Notes under the pieces: generated by a model
The model's database searches: none
The model's input: only the letters and a program-made list of their open reading frames with translations
Told to the model about the DNA's origin: nothing
Part shown: one piece after another, positions 17,579-26,730 of the stretch
Numbering within the stretch: the first letter of the stretch is position 1
Layout of the letters: every line of letters starts with the position of its first letter
NCBI RefSeq assembly: GCF_028823535.1
Contig: NZ_JAQIYM010000012.1
Location: forward strand, 172,986 to 236,985
DNA from: Pseudomonas serbica
GTDB lineage: Bacteria; Pseudomonadota; Gammaproteobacteria; Pseudomonadales; Pseudomonadaceae
DNA length: 64,000 nucleotides
Reading direction: 5' to 3'
Made by a program: the position numbers and the translations under genes

Positions 17579-18181
17579 CGCTACGGGCACACCACTGTGG
17601 AAGCGAAACTCCACATCCGGCGATTCGATCAGCTCCTGCTCGGCCGCGCGGACCTTGTCGATCACTTGGGCGATGTCCTTGGCGTCGCCGTATTGGTACG
17701 CCAGCTTCAGGTAACCCTGGAAGTGCCGGGCCTCGCTTTTGAGCAGGCCGAAATAGAACTTGCCCAGTTCTTCGTCCAGATGCGGTACCAAAGCCTCGAA
17801 ACGCTCACAACTGCGGGCCTCGATGAACGCGCCGACGACCAGCGTATCCACCAGCTTGACCGGCTCGTGACTGCGCACCACCTTGCGCAGCCCCGAGGCG
17901 TAACGGCCGGCGGACAGCTGGCGCAAGCCGATCTTGCGTTTTTTCATCAAGCGCATGACCTGCTCGTGGTGCACCAGTTCTTCCCGGGCCAGGCGCGACA
18001 TCATGTTGATCAAATCGACATGGGAGTGATACTTGGCAATCAGGCTCAATGCCGTGCTGGCGGCCTTGAATTCGCAGTTCTTGTGGTCGATCAGCAGCGT
18101 TTCCTGGTCGGCCAGCGCGGCTTGAACCCAGCCGTCGGGAGTGCGGCAGCCAAGGAACTCGTGAATTTCGGGAAGGATCAT
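17567..18181 (-). CDS. miaE: tRNA-(ms2io6A)-hydroxylase
   Basis: A 204-residue ferritin-like di-iron monooxygenase that hydroxylates ms2i6A at position 37 of tRNAs reading UNN codons. Iron ligands are in KNCEFKAAS, LAREELVHHEQV, FIEARSCERFE and KSEARHFQGY, the pattern of four helices with Glu and ExxH motifs. Length fits the family. The start ATG at 18181 is the family start ILPEIHEFLGCRTP; extra upstream codons are not plausible. Its 3' end overlaps the GFA gene by 12 bases. Confidence 0.93.
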   Translation of the reverse strand: MILPEIHEFLGCRTPDGWVQAALADQETLLIDHKNCEFKAASTALSLIAKYHSHVDLINMMSRLAREELVHHEQVMRLMKKRKIGLRQLSAGRYASGLRKVVRSHEPVKLVDTLVVGAFIEARSCERFEALVPHLDEELGKFYFGLLKSEARHFQGYLKLAYQYGDAKDIAQVIDKVRAAEQELIESPDVEFRFHSGVPVASAA

Positions 18182-18346
18182 GGGGCTCACGGAAAAATAA
18201 ATAGGTATAAAACGAAGGGCGCCGATTATACCGGCCTGCCCAGAGACCACCAGCCACTACCGTTGATATGCATCAAGTCGCCGACTGCCGCGCAGCAACT
18301 ATAGTTGTGCAACGCCATGCTTTTTCATTTTCAGGAGATCCCGATC

Positions 18347-19210
18347 ATGCAAGCCATTCGCAGCATCCTGGTGGTCATCGACCCCGAACATTCGGAAAGC
18401 CTGGCGCTCAAACGGGCGAAATTGATCGCCGGCGTGACCCAGGCGCACCTGCACCTGCTGGTCTGTGATCCCAAGCACGATCACAGCGCCATGCTCAGCG
18501 TGCTCAAGGCGGCGTTGCTGGAAGACGGTTACAGCGTCACCACCGAGCAGGCCTGGAACCAGAGCCTGCACGAAACCATCGTCGAGGTGCAGCAGGCGGA
18601 AGGCTGCGGGCTGGTGATCAAACAGCATTTCCCCGACAGCTCGCTGAAAAAGGCCCTGCTGACACCGGTGGACTGGAAACTGCTGCGCGCCTGCCCTACC
18701 CCGGTGCTGCTGGTTAAAACCGCCGGTTCCTGGAAGGACAAAGTCATCCTGGCCGCCGTCGACGTGGGCAATATGGAAAGTGAGCACCGCCATTTGCACA
18801 ACACCATCATCGATTACGGCTATGACATCGCCAGCCTGGCCAAGGCGCACCTGCATGTGATCAGTGCGCATCCGTCGCCCATGCTGTCGGCAGCAGACCC
18901 GACGTTGCAACTGAGCGAAACCATCGAGGCGCGCTATCGCGAACAGTGCAGGGCGTTCCAGGCCGAGTTCGACATTGACAACGATCACCTGCACATCGCC
19001 GAAGGCCCGGCGGATGTATTGATTCCGTTCATGGTGCACAAGCTGCAGGCGGCGGTGACGGTGATCGGCACGGTGGCGCGCAGCGGGTTGTCAGGGACCT
19101 TGATCGGCAACACCGCCGAAGTGGTGCTCGATGCGGTGGAAAGCGATGTGCTGGTGCTCAAGCCCCGGGAGGTTGAGGATCACCTGGAGGAGCTGGCGGT
19201 CAAGCATTGA
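18347..19210 (+). CDS. tandem universal stress protein (UspE-like)
   Basis: A 287-residue cytosolic protein made of two UspA domains (about 1-145 and 146-287). The second ends with VIGTVARSGLSGTLIGNTAEVVLD...VLVLKP, the nucleotide-binding G-x2-G-x9-G-(S/T/N) type signature. The tandem layout matches UspE, linked to stress and oxygen-limited survival. CAGGAG lies 10 bases before the ATG. It stands alone between miaE (divergent) and a REP pair. Confidence 0.9.
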   Translation: MQAIRSILVVIDPEHSESLALKRAKLIAGVTQAHLHLLVCDPKHDHSAMLSVLKAALLEDGYSVTTEQAWNQSLHETIVEVQQAEGCGLVIKQHFPDSSLKKALLTPVDWKLLRACPTPVLLVKTAGSWKDKVILAAVDVGNMESEHRHLHNTIIDYGYDIASLAKAHLHVISAHPSPMLSAADPTLQLSETIEARYREQCRAFQAEFDIDNDHLHIAEGPADVLIPFMVHKLQAAVTVIGTVARSGLSGTLIGNTAEVVLDAVESDVLVLKPREVEDHLEELAVKH

Positions 19211-19233
19211 GATTTTCCGCGCCTTTCAGGACG

Positions 19234-19302
19234 CCATCGCGAGCAGGCTCGCTCCCACCTCGAAAGGTATTCACCTGTGGGAGCGAGCCTGCTCGCGATG
19301 CT
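19234..19302. repeat. REP pair (GTGGGAGC type)
   Basis: CCATCGCGAGCAGGCTCGCT and the inverted CTGTGGGAGCGAGCCTGCTC, 19 bases apart. It lies between the convergent usp and DUF1289 genes and could act as a bidirectional transcription-attenuating hairpin. Confidence 0.9.
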
Positions 19303-19303
19303 T

Positions 19304-19774
19304 TTACGCGCCGAAGGCGTCTTTGAGGAATCCAGGCGCAATGTAACGCTGGTAATGCGCCTCGGAGAGCAGGAAAAATTCCCGATCGATGGCATCACGC
19401 AGTTCCGGCAGGTTCCAGTCGCGAAATTCCGGCAACAACACCATCCCGTAGGCTTCCAGATTGTTGATCACCCGGGCGCCCCGGGCGATCAGCTGGTAGG
19501 CCCAGCAATATTCCGACTGATGGGGCACGAAGCGGATCTTGCGCTGCTCCAGCTGCATTCTGAGCAGCAACGGGTCGAAAATTTCCACCTTGGCAGCCAT
19601 CACCTGGGACAACAGCTGCTCAAGACGTAGCCATACCGCGCGTTTTTCTTCCTCGTTGTAGCCGTTCCAGTGGATCACTTCGTGGTGGAAACGCTTGCAG
19701 CCACGGCAGACCAGATCACCGTAAACAGTGGAGCAAAGGCCGACGCAGGGGGTCTTGATGGTCTGATTGGGCAT
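19304..19774 (-). CDS. DUF1289 domain-containing protein
   Basis: A 156-residue protein with a short N-terminal cysteine motif (TPCVGLCSTVYGDLVCRGCKRF, about 8-29), which probably binds an Fe-S cluster or zinc. The remaining 120 residues form a mixed helical region with no catalytic signature. The function of the domain is unknown. The ATG at 19774 precedes MPNQTIKTPCVG; a longer frame would put a hydrophobic stretch in front and is less likely. It is divergent from acnB with a 406-base gap. Confidence 0.85.
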   Translation of the reverse strand: MPNQTIKTPCVGLCSTVYGDLVCRGCKRFHHEVIHWNGYNEEEKRAVWLRLEQLLSQVMAAKVEIFDPLLLRMQLEQRKIRFVPHQSEYCWAYQLIARGARVINNLEAYGMVLLPEFRDWNLPELRDAIDREFFLLSEAHYQRYIAPGFLKDAFGA

Positions 19775-19922
19775 AGGTAGGCAGAACGCGAAAAGCAAAA
19801 CAGGACGGCATGTTAGCCCTTTGTCTAACATTGATCACCCCTCAAAGTTTCATGAGCCAACTTACCTTTAATATTTTTTTGCCGTAGAATCAGCCTGCCT
19901 TTTTAGGCGCCAATGTCCGTTA

Positions 19923-20060
19923 GAAGCTGTTTTCAAAGCGTCACGAGCACAGTCGTTCCTTCAGAGCGGTGTTGGCGAAGGGTTTTTCCAGCGGGGAAAA
20001 ACCCGGCGCCAACCCTCATCAGCTCCCGTTCTGCAGGCGTAAAACTTTGAAAGCAGCTTC
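19923..20060 (+). ncRNA. nested stem-loop element in the acnB leader region
   Basis: Outer arms GAAGCTGTTTTCAAAG (19923-19938) and CTTTGAAAGCAGCTTC (20045-20060) pair over 16 bases with one G-U. Inside is a hairpin with GTTGGCG (19971-19977)/CGCCAAC (20007-20013) continuing, after a small internal loop, as a perfect 10-bp stem GGGTTTTTCC/GGAAAAACCC (19980-19989, 19995-20004). It ends 120 bases before the acnB start. It could be a regulatory leader, a small RNA, or a small inverted-repeat mobile element; sequence alone does not decide. The remainder of the 406-base gap holds no gene. Confidence 0.5.
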
Positions 20061-20180
20061 TGTAAGGAATTGTCGGTAATTCTGGCTAAGTGGCCCACAA
20101 CGCCATGCAGCGCATGAGTACGGCAATTTCGGGATGAGCGTCCCGGACACCCATTTGGGACCACTGATGAGGGTAATACT

Positions 20181-22781
20181 GTGCTTGAAGCCTACCGCAA
20201 ACATATCGAAGAGCGCGCAGCACTGGGTATCGTTCCCCAGCCGCTAAACGCCGAACAAACTGCAGGCCTGGTCGAGCTGCTGAAGAATCCCCCGGCTGGC
20301 GAAGAAGCATTCCTCGTTGACCTGATCACCAATCGCGTTCCGCCTGGAGTGGACGAAGCAGCCTATGTCAAGGCCGGCTTCCTGTCCGCCATCGCCAAAG
20401 GCGAAGCCACCTCTCCCCTGATCGACAAGAAGCGCGCTGTTGAACTGCTCGGCACCATGCAGGGCGGCTACAACATCGTGACCCTGGTGAACCTGCTGGA
20501 CGACGCCGAACTGGCACCAGTAGCTGCCGAAGAACTCAAGCACACCCTGCTGATGTTCGATGCCTTCCACGACGTCGCTGAAAAAGCCAAGAACGGCAAT
20601 GTACACGCTAAAGGCGTGCTGCAATCCTGGGCTGACGGCGAGTGGTTCGTGAAGCGCCCGGTGCTGGCCGACAAGATCAGCCTGCGCGTGTTCAAGGTTC
20701 CTGGCGAAACCAACACCGACGACCTGTCCCCTGCTCCGGATGCCTGGTCCCGTCCTGACATCCCGCTGCACGCCCTGGCCATGCTGAAAATGGCTCGCGA
20801 CGGCATCGTGCCGGACGCACAAGGCGTCACCGGTCCGATGAAGCAGATCGAAGAAATGCGCAATGCCGGCTTCCCGATCGCCTACGTGGGCGACGTGGTC
20901 GGTACCGGTTCTTCGCGTAAATCGGCGACCAACTCGGTTCTGTGGTTCTTCGGCGACGACGTTCCTTACGTGCCGAACAAGCGTGCCGGCGGTTTCTGCT
21001 TCGGCAGCAAGATCGCTCCTATCTTCTACAACACCATGGAAGATGCTGGCGCACTGCCAATCGAATTCGACGTTTCCAACATGAACATGGGCGACGTGAT
21101 CGACCTGTACCCTCATGCTGGCAAAGTCTGCAAGCACGGCACCGACGAAGTCCTGACCACCTTCGAAATGAAGACGCCGGTGCTGTTGGACGAAGTTCGC
21201 GCTGGCGGCCGTATTCCACTGATCATCGGCCGTGGCCTGACCGAGAAGGCTCGCGCCGAGCTGGGTCTGCCACCTTCGGAACTGTTCAAGAAGCCTGAAG
21301 CACCGGCTGAAAGCACCAAGGGTTTCACCCTGGCGCAGAAAATGGTCGGCAAGGCTTGCGGCGTGACCGGCGTTCGTCCGGGCACCTACTGCGAACCGAA
21401 GATGACCACCGTGGGTTCCCAGGACACCACCGGTCCAATGACCCGTGACGAACTCAAAGACCTGGCGTGCCTGGGCTTCTCGACCGACCTGGTGATGCAG
21501 TCCTTCTGCCACACCGCGGCTTATCCAAAGCCGATCGACGTGACCACCCACCACACCCTGCCTGACTTCATCATGACCCGCGGCGGCGTTTCCCTGCGTC
21601 CGGGCGACGGCATCATCCACTCGTGGCTGAACCGCATGCTGCTGCCAGACACCGTCGGTACCGGTGGTGACTCCCACACCCGTTTCCCGATCGGTATCTC
21701 CTTCCCGGCCGGTTCCGGTCTGGTTGCGTTCGCCGCAGCCACCGGCGTCATGCCGCTGGACATGCCTGAGTCGATCCTGGTTCGCTTCAAGGGCGAACTG
21801 CAACCAGGCGTCACCCTGCGTGACCTGGTTCACGCCATTCCTTACTACGCGATCCAGGCTGGCCTGTTGACCGTAGAGAAGAAAGGCAAGAAAAACGCCT
21901 TCTCCGGTCGCATCCTGGAGATCGAAGGCCTGCCTAAGCTGACCGTCGAGCAAGCGTTCGAACTGTCCGACGCCTCGGCTGAACGTTCGGCGGCCGGTTG
22001 CACCATCCAGCTGTCCAAAGAGTCGATCGCTGAATACCTGCAGTCGAACATCACCTTGCTGCGCTGGATGATCGGCGAAGGCTACGGCGATGCACGTACC
22101 CTGGAACGTCGCGCCCAAGCAATGGAAGCCTGGCTGGCCAACCCTGAGCTGCTGGAAGCGGACAAAGACGCTGAATACGCCGAAGTCATCGAGATCGACC
22201 TGGCCGACATCAAGGAGCCGGTACTCTGCGCTCCGAACGACCCGGACGACGCTCGCCTGCTCTCCAGCGTTGCTGGCGAGAAGATCGACGAAGTGTTCAT
22301 CGGTTCGTGCATGACCAACATCGGTCACTTCCGCGCTGCCGGCAAGTTGCTGGAACAGGTCAAGGGTCAGTTGCCAACCCGTCTGTGGCTGTCGCCGCCG
22401 ACCAAGATGGACGCTCACCAGCTGACCGAAGAAGGCTACTACGGCATCTACGGCAAGGCCGGCGCACGCATGGAAATGCCGGGCTGCTCGCTGTGCATGG
22501 GTAACCAGGCGCGTGTAGAGCCGAACTCGACTGTCGTGTCGACTTCGACCCGTAACTTCCCGAACCGTCTGGGTGACGGCGCGAACGTCTACCTGGCTTC
22601 GGCCGAGCTGGCGTCCGTGGCTTCCATCCTGGGTCGCCTGCCGACCGTCGAGGAGTACATGGAATACGCTGGCAAGATCGACAGCATGGCGGCCGATGTC
22701 TACCGCTACCTGTCCTTCGACCAGATTGCCGAGTTCCGTGAAGCTGCTGCGAACGCCAACATCCCGGTCGTTCAAGCCTAA
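20181..22781 (+). CDS. acnB: bifunctional aconitate hydratase 2 / 2-methylisocitrate dehydratase
   Basis: An 866-residue AcnB. It begins with the family-typical LEAYRKHIEERAALG after a GTG start with GAGG about 10 bases upstream. The HEAT-like domain and swivelling domain come first, then the catalytic domains. The 4Fe-4S ligands are Cys710 (GSCMTNIGH), Cys769 and Cys772 (GCSLCMG), at the same numbers as in E. coli AcnB. It interconverts citrate and isocitrate in the TCA cycle. Codon use is strongly biased, as for highly expressed genes. A rho-independent terminator follows. Confidence 0.98.
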   Translation: MLEAYRKHIEERAALGIVPQPLNAEQTAGLVELLKNPPAGEEAFLVDLITNRVPPGVDEAAYVKAGFLSAIAKGEATSPLIDKKRAVELLGTMQGGYNIVTLVNLLDDAELAPVAAEELKHTLLMFDAFHDVAEKAKNGNVHAKGVLQSWADGEWFVKRPVLADKISLRVFKVPGETNTDDLSPAPDAWSRPDIPLHALAMLKMARDGIVPDAQGVTGPMKQIEEMRNAGFPIAYVGDVVGTGSSRKSATNSVLWFFGDDVPYVPNKRAGGFCFGSKIAPIFYNTMEDAGALPIEFDVSNMNMGDVIDLYPHAGKVCKHGTDEVLTTFEMKTPVLLDEVRAGGRIPLIIGRGLTEKARAELGLPPSELFKKPEAPAESTKGFTLAQKMVGKACGVTGVRPGTYCEPKMTTVGSQDTTGPMTRDELKDLACLGFSTDLVMQSFCHTAAYPKPIDVTTHHTLPDFIMTRGGVSLRPGDGIIHSWLNRMLLPDTVGTGGDSHTRFPIGISFPAGSGLVAFAAATGVMPLDMPESILVRFKGELQPGVTLRDLVHAIPYYAIQAGLLTVEKKGKKNAFSGRILEIEGLPKLTVEQAFELSDASAERSAAGCTIQLSKESIAEYLQSNITLLRWMIGEGYGDARTLERRAQAMEAWLANPELLEADKDAEYAEVIEIDLADIKEPVLCAPNDPDDARLLSSVAGEKIDEVFIGSCMTNIGHFRAAGKLLEQVKGQLPTRLWLSPPTKMDAHQLTEEGYYGIYGKAGARMEMPGCSLCMGNQARVEPNSTVVSTSTRNFPNRLGDGANVYLASAELASVASILGRLPTVEEYMEYAGKIDSMAADVYRYLSFDQIAEFREAAANANIPVVQA

Positions 22782-22795
22782 CGCTGCAACGCAAT

Positions 22796-22835
22796 GAAAA
22801 ACGCCGCCCATCGTGAGAGGGGCGGCGTTTTTTTA
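22796..22835 (+). terminator. rho-independent terminator of acnB
   Basis: ACGCCGCC (22801-22808) pairs with GGCGGCGT (22821-22828), followed by a run of T, and preceded by A residues. It lies 20 bases after the acnB stop. Confidence 0.9.
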
Positions 22836-22858
22836 TGCCTTCAATTTGAACACCGCCC

Positions 22859-22951
22859 CTGTGGGAGCGAGCCTGCTCGCGAAAGCGTCAGCACATTCAA
22901 CATTGATGCTGGCTGACCCACCGTCTTCGCGAGCAGGCTCGCCCCCACATT
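22859..22951. repeat. REP pair (GTGGGAGC type)
   Basis: CTGTGGGAGCGAGCCTGCTC and inverted TTCGCGAGCAGGCTCGCCCC, about 40 bases apart, between the acnB terminator and the convergent SulP gene. Confidence 0.9.
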
Positions 22952-22954
22952 GGG

Positions 22955-24607
22955 TTATGCGTACGGCTTGAGCGCCTGCTGCACCGCCCCATCCACACTC
23001 AACCCGCTCAGCATCACCCCATTGGCCTCAACCTCTGGCAACATCGCCAAAGCCGTCTGTGCATCGTCCTTCAGACGCGCCAGAATCAGCCGTTTGCCTT
23101 CCTGATGCACCCGCACAAAAAACTCCTGCAATGCCTCGATGCTGGTACCGTCCAGATCTGGCGATTCCTCAAGACTGAGGATCACCGCATGAACCGGCGT
23201 TTGCGAATGCCGGATCAAGTGCAAGGCACCGCCAAGAATCCGCTCGACGTTGGCAAAGAACAACGCCTCACCCGGCCGCACAATCAACACGCCCGGCACC
23301 GTTTGCGCCGTTGGATGGCGCTGCAGGTCGACAAAGTCGTGACCGCCATCGATGCGCCCCAGGATCTGGATATCCGCGGCCGACATCTGCTTGAGCATCA
23401 GCAGCACACTGATCGCCACGGCGACCAGCAAGCCGTCCAGCACCCCCAGCACCAGCACCGCGCCCACGGCGCAGATCACCAGCAAGCGGTCTCGGCGCCA
23501 GACGAAATAGCGTCCCAGCGGCTGCAGGCTCAAGCCCCGCCCCAGGGCATGGATGACGATGGCGGCGAGGATCGGTTCCGGGGTCAGGGCGATGTAAGGC
23601 AGCACCGTCAGGACAATCACCAGCACCACCAGCGCCGCTACGATGCCGGCCAGGCGCGAAGTGGCGCCCGCTGCCTCGTTGGCCGATGTCGCCGAGTACC
23701 CTGCCCCCGCCGGCATGCCATGAAACAGCCCTGAGAGCAGATTGGAGGCCCCCAGCGCCAGCAAATCCCGGTTCGACCTGACGCGGTCACCGTGTTTAAG
23801 CGCGTTGGCACTGATCGAGCCGTAGGTCTCCGCGTACAGGATCATGACCATGGCAAACCCCAGTTCGCCCAAACGCAGCCAGTCGGCAAACGGCAGTACC
23901 GGCAGCTTCGGCACCTCCAGGCTCAGGTCGATCACGCCGATCAGCTTCACGCCATAGGCCGGCAGGTCCAGCCACTGTCCTGCCGCAATGCCGATCACCA
24001 CCACTAACAAACCACCCGGCAAGCGCCGAAACCGTGCAAACAGCCATAACAAGACCAATGCCACGGCGCCGACGCCAGCTGCCACCCAGTTCCATTGCGG
24101 CAGTTGCTCCAGCAGTTGCGGCAGGAAGCGCACCAGGTTGGCATCAATCAAATGCACGCCGACCACGCTGGCGACCTGCTTGAGGATGATGGTCAGCGCC
24201 AGGCCAAAGGCAAAACCACGCAGCACCGGTTTGGCAATGAACGAGGTCACACTGCCGAGCTTGAACAACCCGGCCAGCAAGAAAAACGCCCCGGTCACCA
24301 GCACCAGGCCGAAGGCCAGGGTCGAACGAAGCCCGGGGTCGCCATTGGCCAGGGTGGCGGTCGCCGCAGCCAGTACGGCGGCGGAGGATGAAGTGGCCGA
24401 GACAATCGCAAAGCGGCTGGTGCCGAACAGGCCATAACACAGTAACCCGGCAAACAAGGCGATCACCCCGGCCTGGGGTGCCAGTGCGGCGATGCTTGAA
24501 TAGGCGACCGCTTCGGGCAGCAACAGGCCGGCAATCGACAAGCCGGCCAACAGGTCCTGCCAGCGGTTGGGTTGCTCGGTGGGATAAGCCTTTGGGGCGT
24601 TCGACAA
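22955..24607 (-). CDS. SulP-family anion transporter with STAS domain
   Basis: A 550-residue protein with a Sulfate_transp membrane domain (about 15-400, many hydrophobic segments, opening DLLAGLSIAGLLLPEAVAYSSIAAL) and a C-terminal STAS domain (about 435-545, with SLEESPDLDGTSIEALQEF). The family moves sulfate, bicarbonate, dicarboxylates or other anions. I chose TTG 24607 because GGAG lies 8 bases before it and the upstream codons are in terminator sequence. The STAS region keeps the D-(L/G)-(T/S) phosphorylation-type motif. The substrate is unknown. Confidence 0.88.
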   Translation of the reverse strand: MSNAPKAYPTEQPNRWQDLLAGLSIAGLLLPEAVAYSSIAALAPQAGVIALFAGLLCYGLFGTSRFAIVSATSSSAAVLAAATATLANGDPGLRSTLAFGLVLVTGAFFLLAGLFKLGSVTSFIAKPVLRGFAFGLALTIILKQVASVVGVHLIDANLVRFLPQLLEQLPQWNWVAAGVGAVALVLLWLFARFRRLPGGLLVVVIGIAAGQWLDLPAYGVKLIGVIDLSLEVPKLPVLPFADWLRLGELGFAMVMILYAETYGSISANALKHGDRVRSNRDLLALGASNLLSGLFHGMPAGAGYSATSANEAAGATSRLAGIVAALVVLVIVLTVLPYIALTPEPILAAIVIHALGRGLSLQPLGRYFVWRRDRLLVICAVGAVLVLGVLDGLLVAVAISVLLMLKQMSAADIQILGRIDGGHDFVDLQRHPTAQTVPGVLIVRPGEALFFANVERILGGALHLIRHSQTPVHAVILSLEESPDLDGTSIEALQEFFVRVHQEGKRLILARLKDDAQTALAMLPEVEANGVMLSGLSVDGAVQQALKPYA

Positions 24608-24622
24608 TCCAGTGTCTCCAGG

Positions 24623-24660
24623 CAAAAAAAAACCGCTGCACGTTTTACGCGCAGCGGCCA
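24623..24660 (-). terminator. rho-independent terminator after sdaC-like gene
   Basis: On the minus strand CCGCTGC...GCAGCGG forms a stem followed by nine T residues. It lies just after the permease stop and just before the SulP start, separating the two transcripts. Confidence 0.85.
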
Positions 24661-24681
24661 CTGTAGCTGAAAATCCTTGAA

Positions 24682-25962
24682 TTACGCGGTCAGCGAGTAG
24701 ATCAACGCTGAAATCGCCACCAGGCCGACCGCCACCACAAATACGTTTGACGCCTGGCCGCGATAACGCGCCATGGCCGGTACCTTGCGGATGGCGTACA
24801 TCGGCATCAGGAACAGGATCGCCGCAATCACCGGCCCCCCCAGGGTTTCGATCATGCCGAGGATGCTCGGGTTCAGGGTGGCGACGATCCAGCACACCAC
24901 CAGCATGAACGCCGCGACAATACGGTCCAGGGTCTTGGCCGCCGGACGCTTGCCGCTCTTGACGATCAGGCCTTTCAGACCCTCGCTGGCGCCGATGTAG
25001 TGCCCCAGGAACGACTTGGAAATGGCCACGAAGGCAATCAACGGCGCCGCGAAGGCGATGGTCGGGTTGCTGAAGTGGTTGGCCAGGTACGACAGGATCG
25101 ACAGGTTCTGCGCTTTCGCCTCGGCCAGTTGCGCCGGCGACAGGGTCAGCACGCAGCTGAACACGAAGAACAACACCATCACCACCATCAAGGCGTGAGC
25201 CCGGGACAGGATCTGCGAGCTACGTTCTTCGGCGTGCTCGCCGTAACGGCGCTTCTGGTCCACGGCGAACGCCGAGATGATCGGCGAATGGTTGAACGAG
25301 AACACCATCACCGGAATCGCCAGCCACAGGGTGTGCAGCAACGCGGACGGCTCGGGCAGCGTGCTGGCCGTGCTCAGGATGCCGCCATTCCAGTGCGGAA
25401 TCAGGAACACCGCCAGAAACAGCAGTGCGACGATGAACGGGTAGACCATCAGGCTCATGGCCTTGACGATGACTTGCTCGCCGCAGCGCACCACGGCCAG
25501 CAGGCCGAGGATCAGCACGAACGACAGCACCGCCCGCGGAGGCGGCATGATGTGCAGCTGGTGTTCGAGAAAGCTGCCCACGGTATTGGTCAGGGCCACG
25601 CTGTAGATCAACAGGATCGGGAAGATCGCGAAGAAGTACAGCAAGGTGATCAAGGCACCGGCCTTGAGACCGAAATGCTCTTCCACCACTTCGGTGATGT
25701 CCGCGCCTTCGCGACCGGACAGCACAAAGCGGGTCAAGCCGCGGTGTGCATAGAACGTCATCGGGAATGCCAGCACTGCCAGCACCAGCAGCGGCCAGAA
25801 GCCACCCAGGCCCGCGTTGATCGGTAAAAACAGGGTTCCCGCACCAATCGCCGTGCCAAACAGGCCCAGCATCCAGGTGGTGTCCTGGCGGTTCCAGCTC
25901 GAAAGGGTTGCGGGTGTCGCTGCTACAAAGCGTTCGTTAACGCTATTGGCCTGATCATTCAT
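24682..25962 (-). CDS. HAAAP-family serine/threonine permease (SdaC-like)
   Basis: A 426-residue inner-membrane amino-acid:proton symporter of about 11 helices. It opens with WNRQDTTWMLGLFGTAIGAGTLFLPINAG, the conserved first helix of the STP/HAAAP group, and contains FSFNHSPIISAFAVDQKRRYG, typical of SdaC-type serine transporters. The ATG at 25962 follows a GGAG box. No serine dehydratase is adjacent. It is followed by its own terminator, so it is probably monocistronic. Confidence 0.9.
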   Translation of the reverse strand: MNDQANSVNERFVAATPATLSSWNRQDTTWMLGLFGTAIGAGTLFLPINAGLGGFWPLLVLAVLAFPMTFYAHRGLTRFVLSGREGADITEVVEEHFGLKAGALITLLYFFAIFPILLIYSVALTNTVGSFLEHQLHIMPPPRAVLSFVLILGLLAVVRCGEQVIVKAMSLMVYPFIVALLFLAVFLIPHWNGGILSTASTLPEPSALLHTLWLAIPVMVFSFNHSPIISAFAVDQKRRYGEHAEERSSQILSRAHALMVVMVLFFVFSCVLTLSPAQLAEAKAQNLSILSYLANHFSNPTIAFAAPLIAFVAISKSFLGHYIGASEGLKGLIVKSGKRPAAKTLDRIVAAFMLVVCWIVATLNPSILGMIETLGGPVIAAILFLMPMYAIRKVPAMARYRGQASNVFVVAVGLVAISALIYSLTA

Positions 25963-26138
25963 CCGGTGGGATCTCCACATTCCGGTCACTTGCCACCCGG
26001 CCAGAACGCGTCGGAATACCCGACAGGCAGCGCCCTGGCCGAAACAGGGGCGCGATTCTGGAGGATTAGTGAACAGAAGCAAAGACTTAGGTGAGGAACG
26101 GCGGTACCAATTTGAGATCGCGTGAACACCAAATTCCC

Positions 26139-26230
26139 CTGTGGGAGCGAGCCTGCTCGCGATAGCGGTGGCACATCCAGCATTCAAAGTGACTGAAACA
26201 CCGCTATCGCGAGCAGGCTCGCTCCCACAA
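26139..26230. repeat. REP pair (GTGGGAGC type)
   Basis: CTGTGGGAGCGAGCCTGCTC and inverted TATCGCGAGCAGGCTCGCTC with about 40 bases between. It sits in the 356-base gap between the divergent sdaC-like and tautomerase genes; no promoter was securely identified in the rest. Confidence 0.9.
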
Positions 26231-26318
26231 TGAAGAGCTGCATCTCATCACTCCCTACTTGATAAAGGTTATCCATCATGTATTTTAACTAAACCTGCCC
26301 ACCTTCCGGAGTCTTCCC

Positions 26319-26702
26319 ATGCCACTGGTTCGCGTCGACCTCAAGAAACAGCAAGACCCCACCTACGCCAAGCGTATCGGCCAACAGATCTACGCCGCCC
26401 TGCGCAGCGCCATCGGCGTGCCGGAAAACGATAACTTCCAGATCCTCGCCGAACACGACGAACAGCATTTCATCTTCGATCCCCAATACCTGGGCATCCA
26501 GCGCAGTGACGGCCTGGTGGTCATCCAGATCACCCTGAGCGAAGGCCGGACCCTGGAGCAGAAAAAGCTGCTGTATAAAACCATCGTCGAAAACCTCAAT
26601 ACCCAACTGGCCGTGCGCCTGGAAGATGTTTTCATTAACCTGGTGGAAGTGAAGAAAGAGAACTGGTCGTTCGGCAACGGGATTGCCCAATACGCCCTCT
26701 GA
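26319..26702 (+). CDS. tautomerase-family protein
   Basis: A 127-residue protein of the tautomerase superfamily. The residue after the initiator Met is proline (MPLVRVDL), the usual catalytic base. The length is about twice that of 4-oxalocrotonate tautomerase monomers, as in MSAD/cis-CaaD-like or YusQ-like members with one beta-alpha-beta repeat pair. TTCCGGAG precedes the ATG. A TetR gene follows after 28 bases, in the same direction. The substrate is unknown. Confidence 0.88.
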   Translation: MPLVRVDLKKQQDPTYAKRIGQQIYAALRSAIGVPENDNFQILAEHDEQHFIFDPQYLGIQRSDGLVVIQITLSEGRTLEQKKLLYKTIVENLNTQLAVRLEDVFINLVEVKKENWSFGNGIAQYAL

Positions 26703-26730
26703 CAACCACCTATTGACCTGTGAGCCAGCC

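Noticed and set aside
20244..22811. 855-codon open frame antisense to acnB
   Set aside because: It is a mirror of the highly biased codon use of acnB; no family similarity was seen and acnB itself is unmistakable.
22859..22951. Repeated palindromes could look like a CRISPR array
   Set aside because: Units are inverted pairs at gene ends, spread over the whole window, without regular spacers or cas genes; they are REPs.
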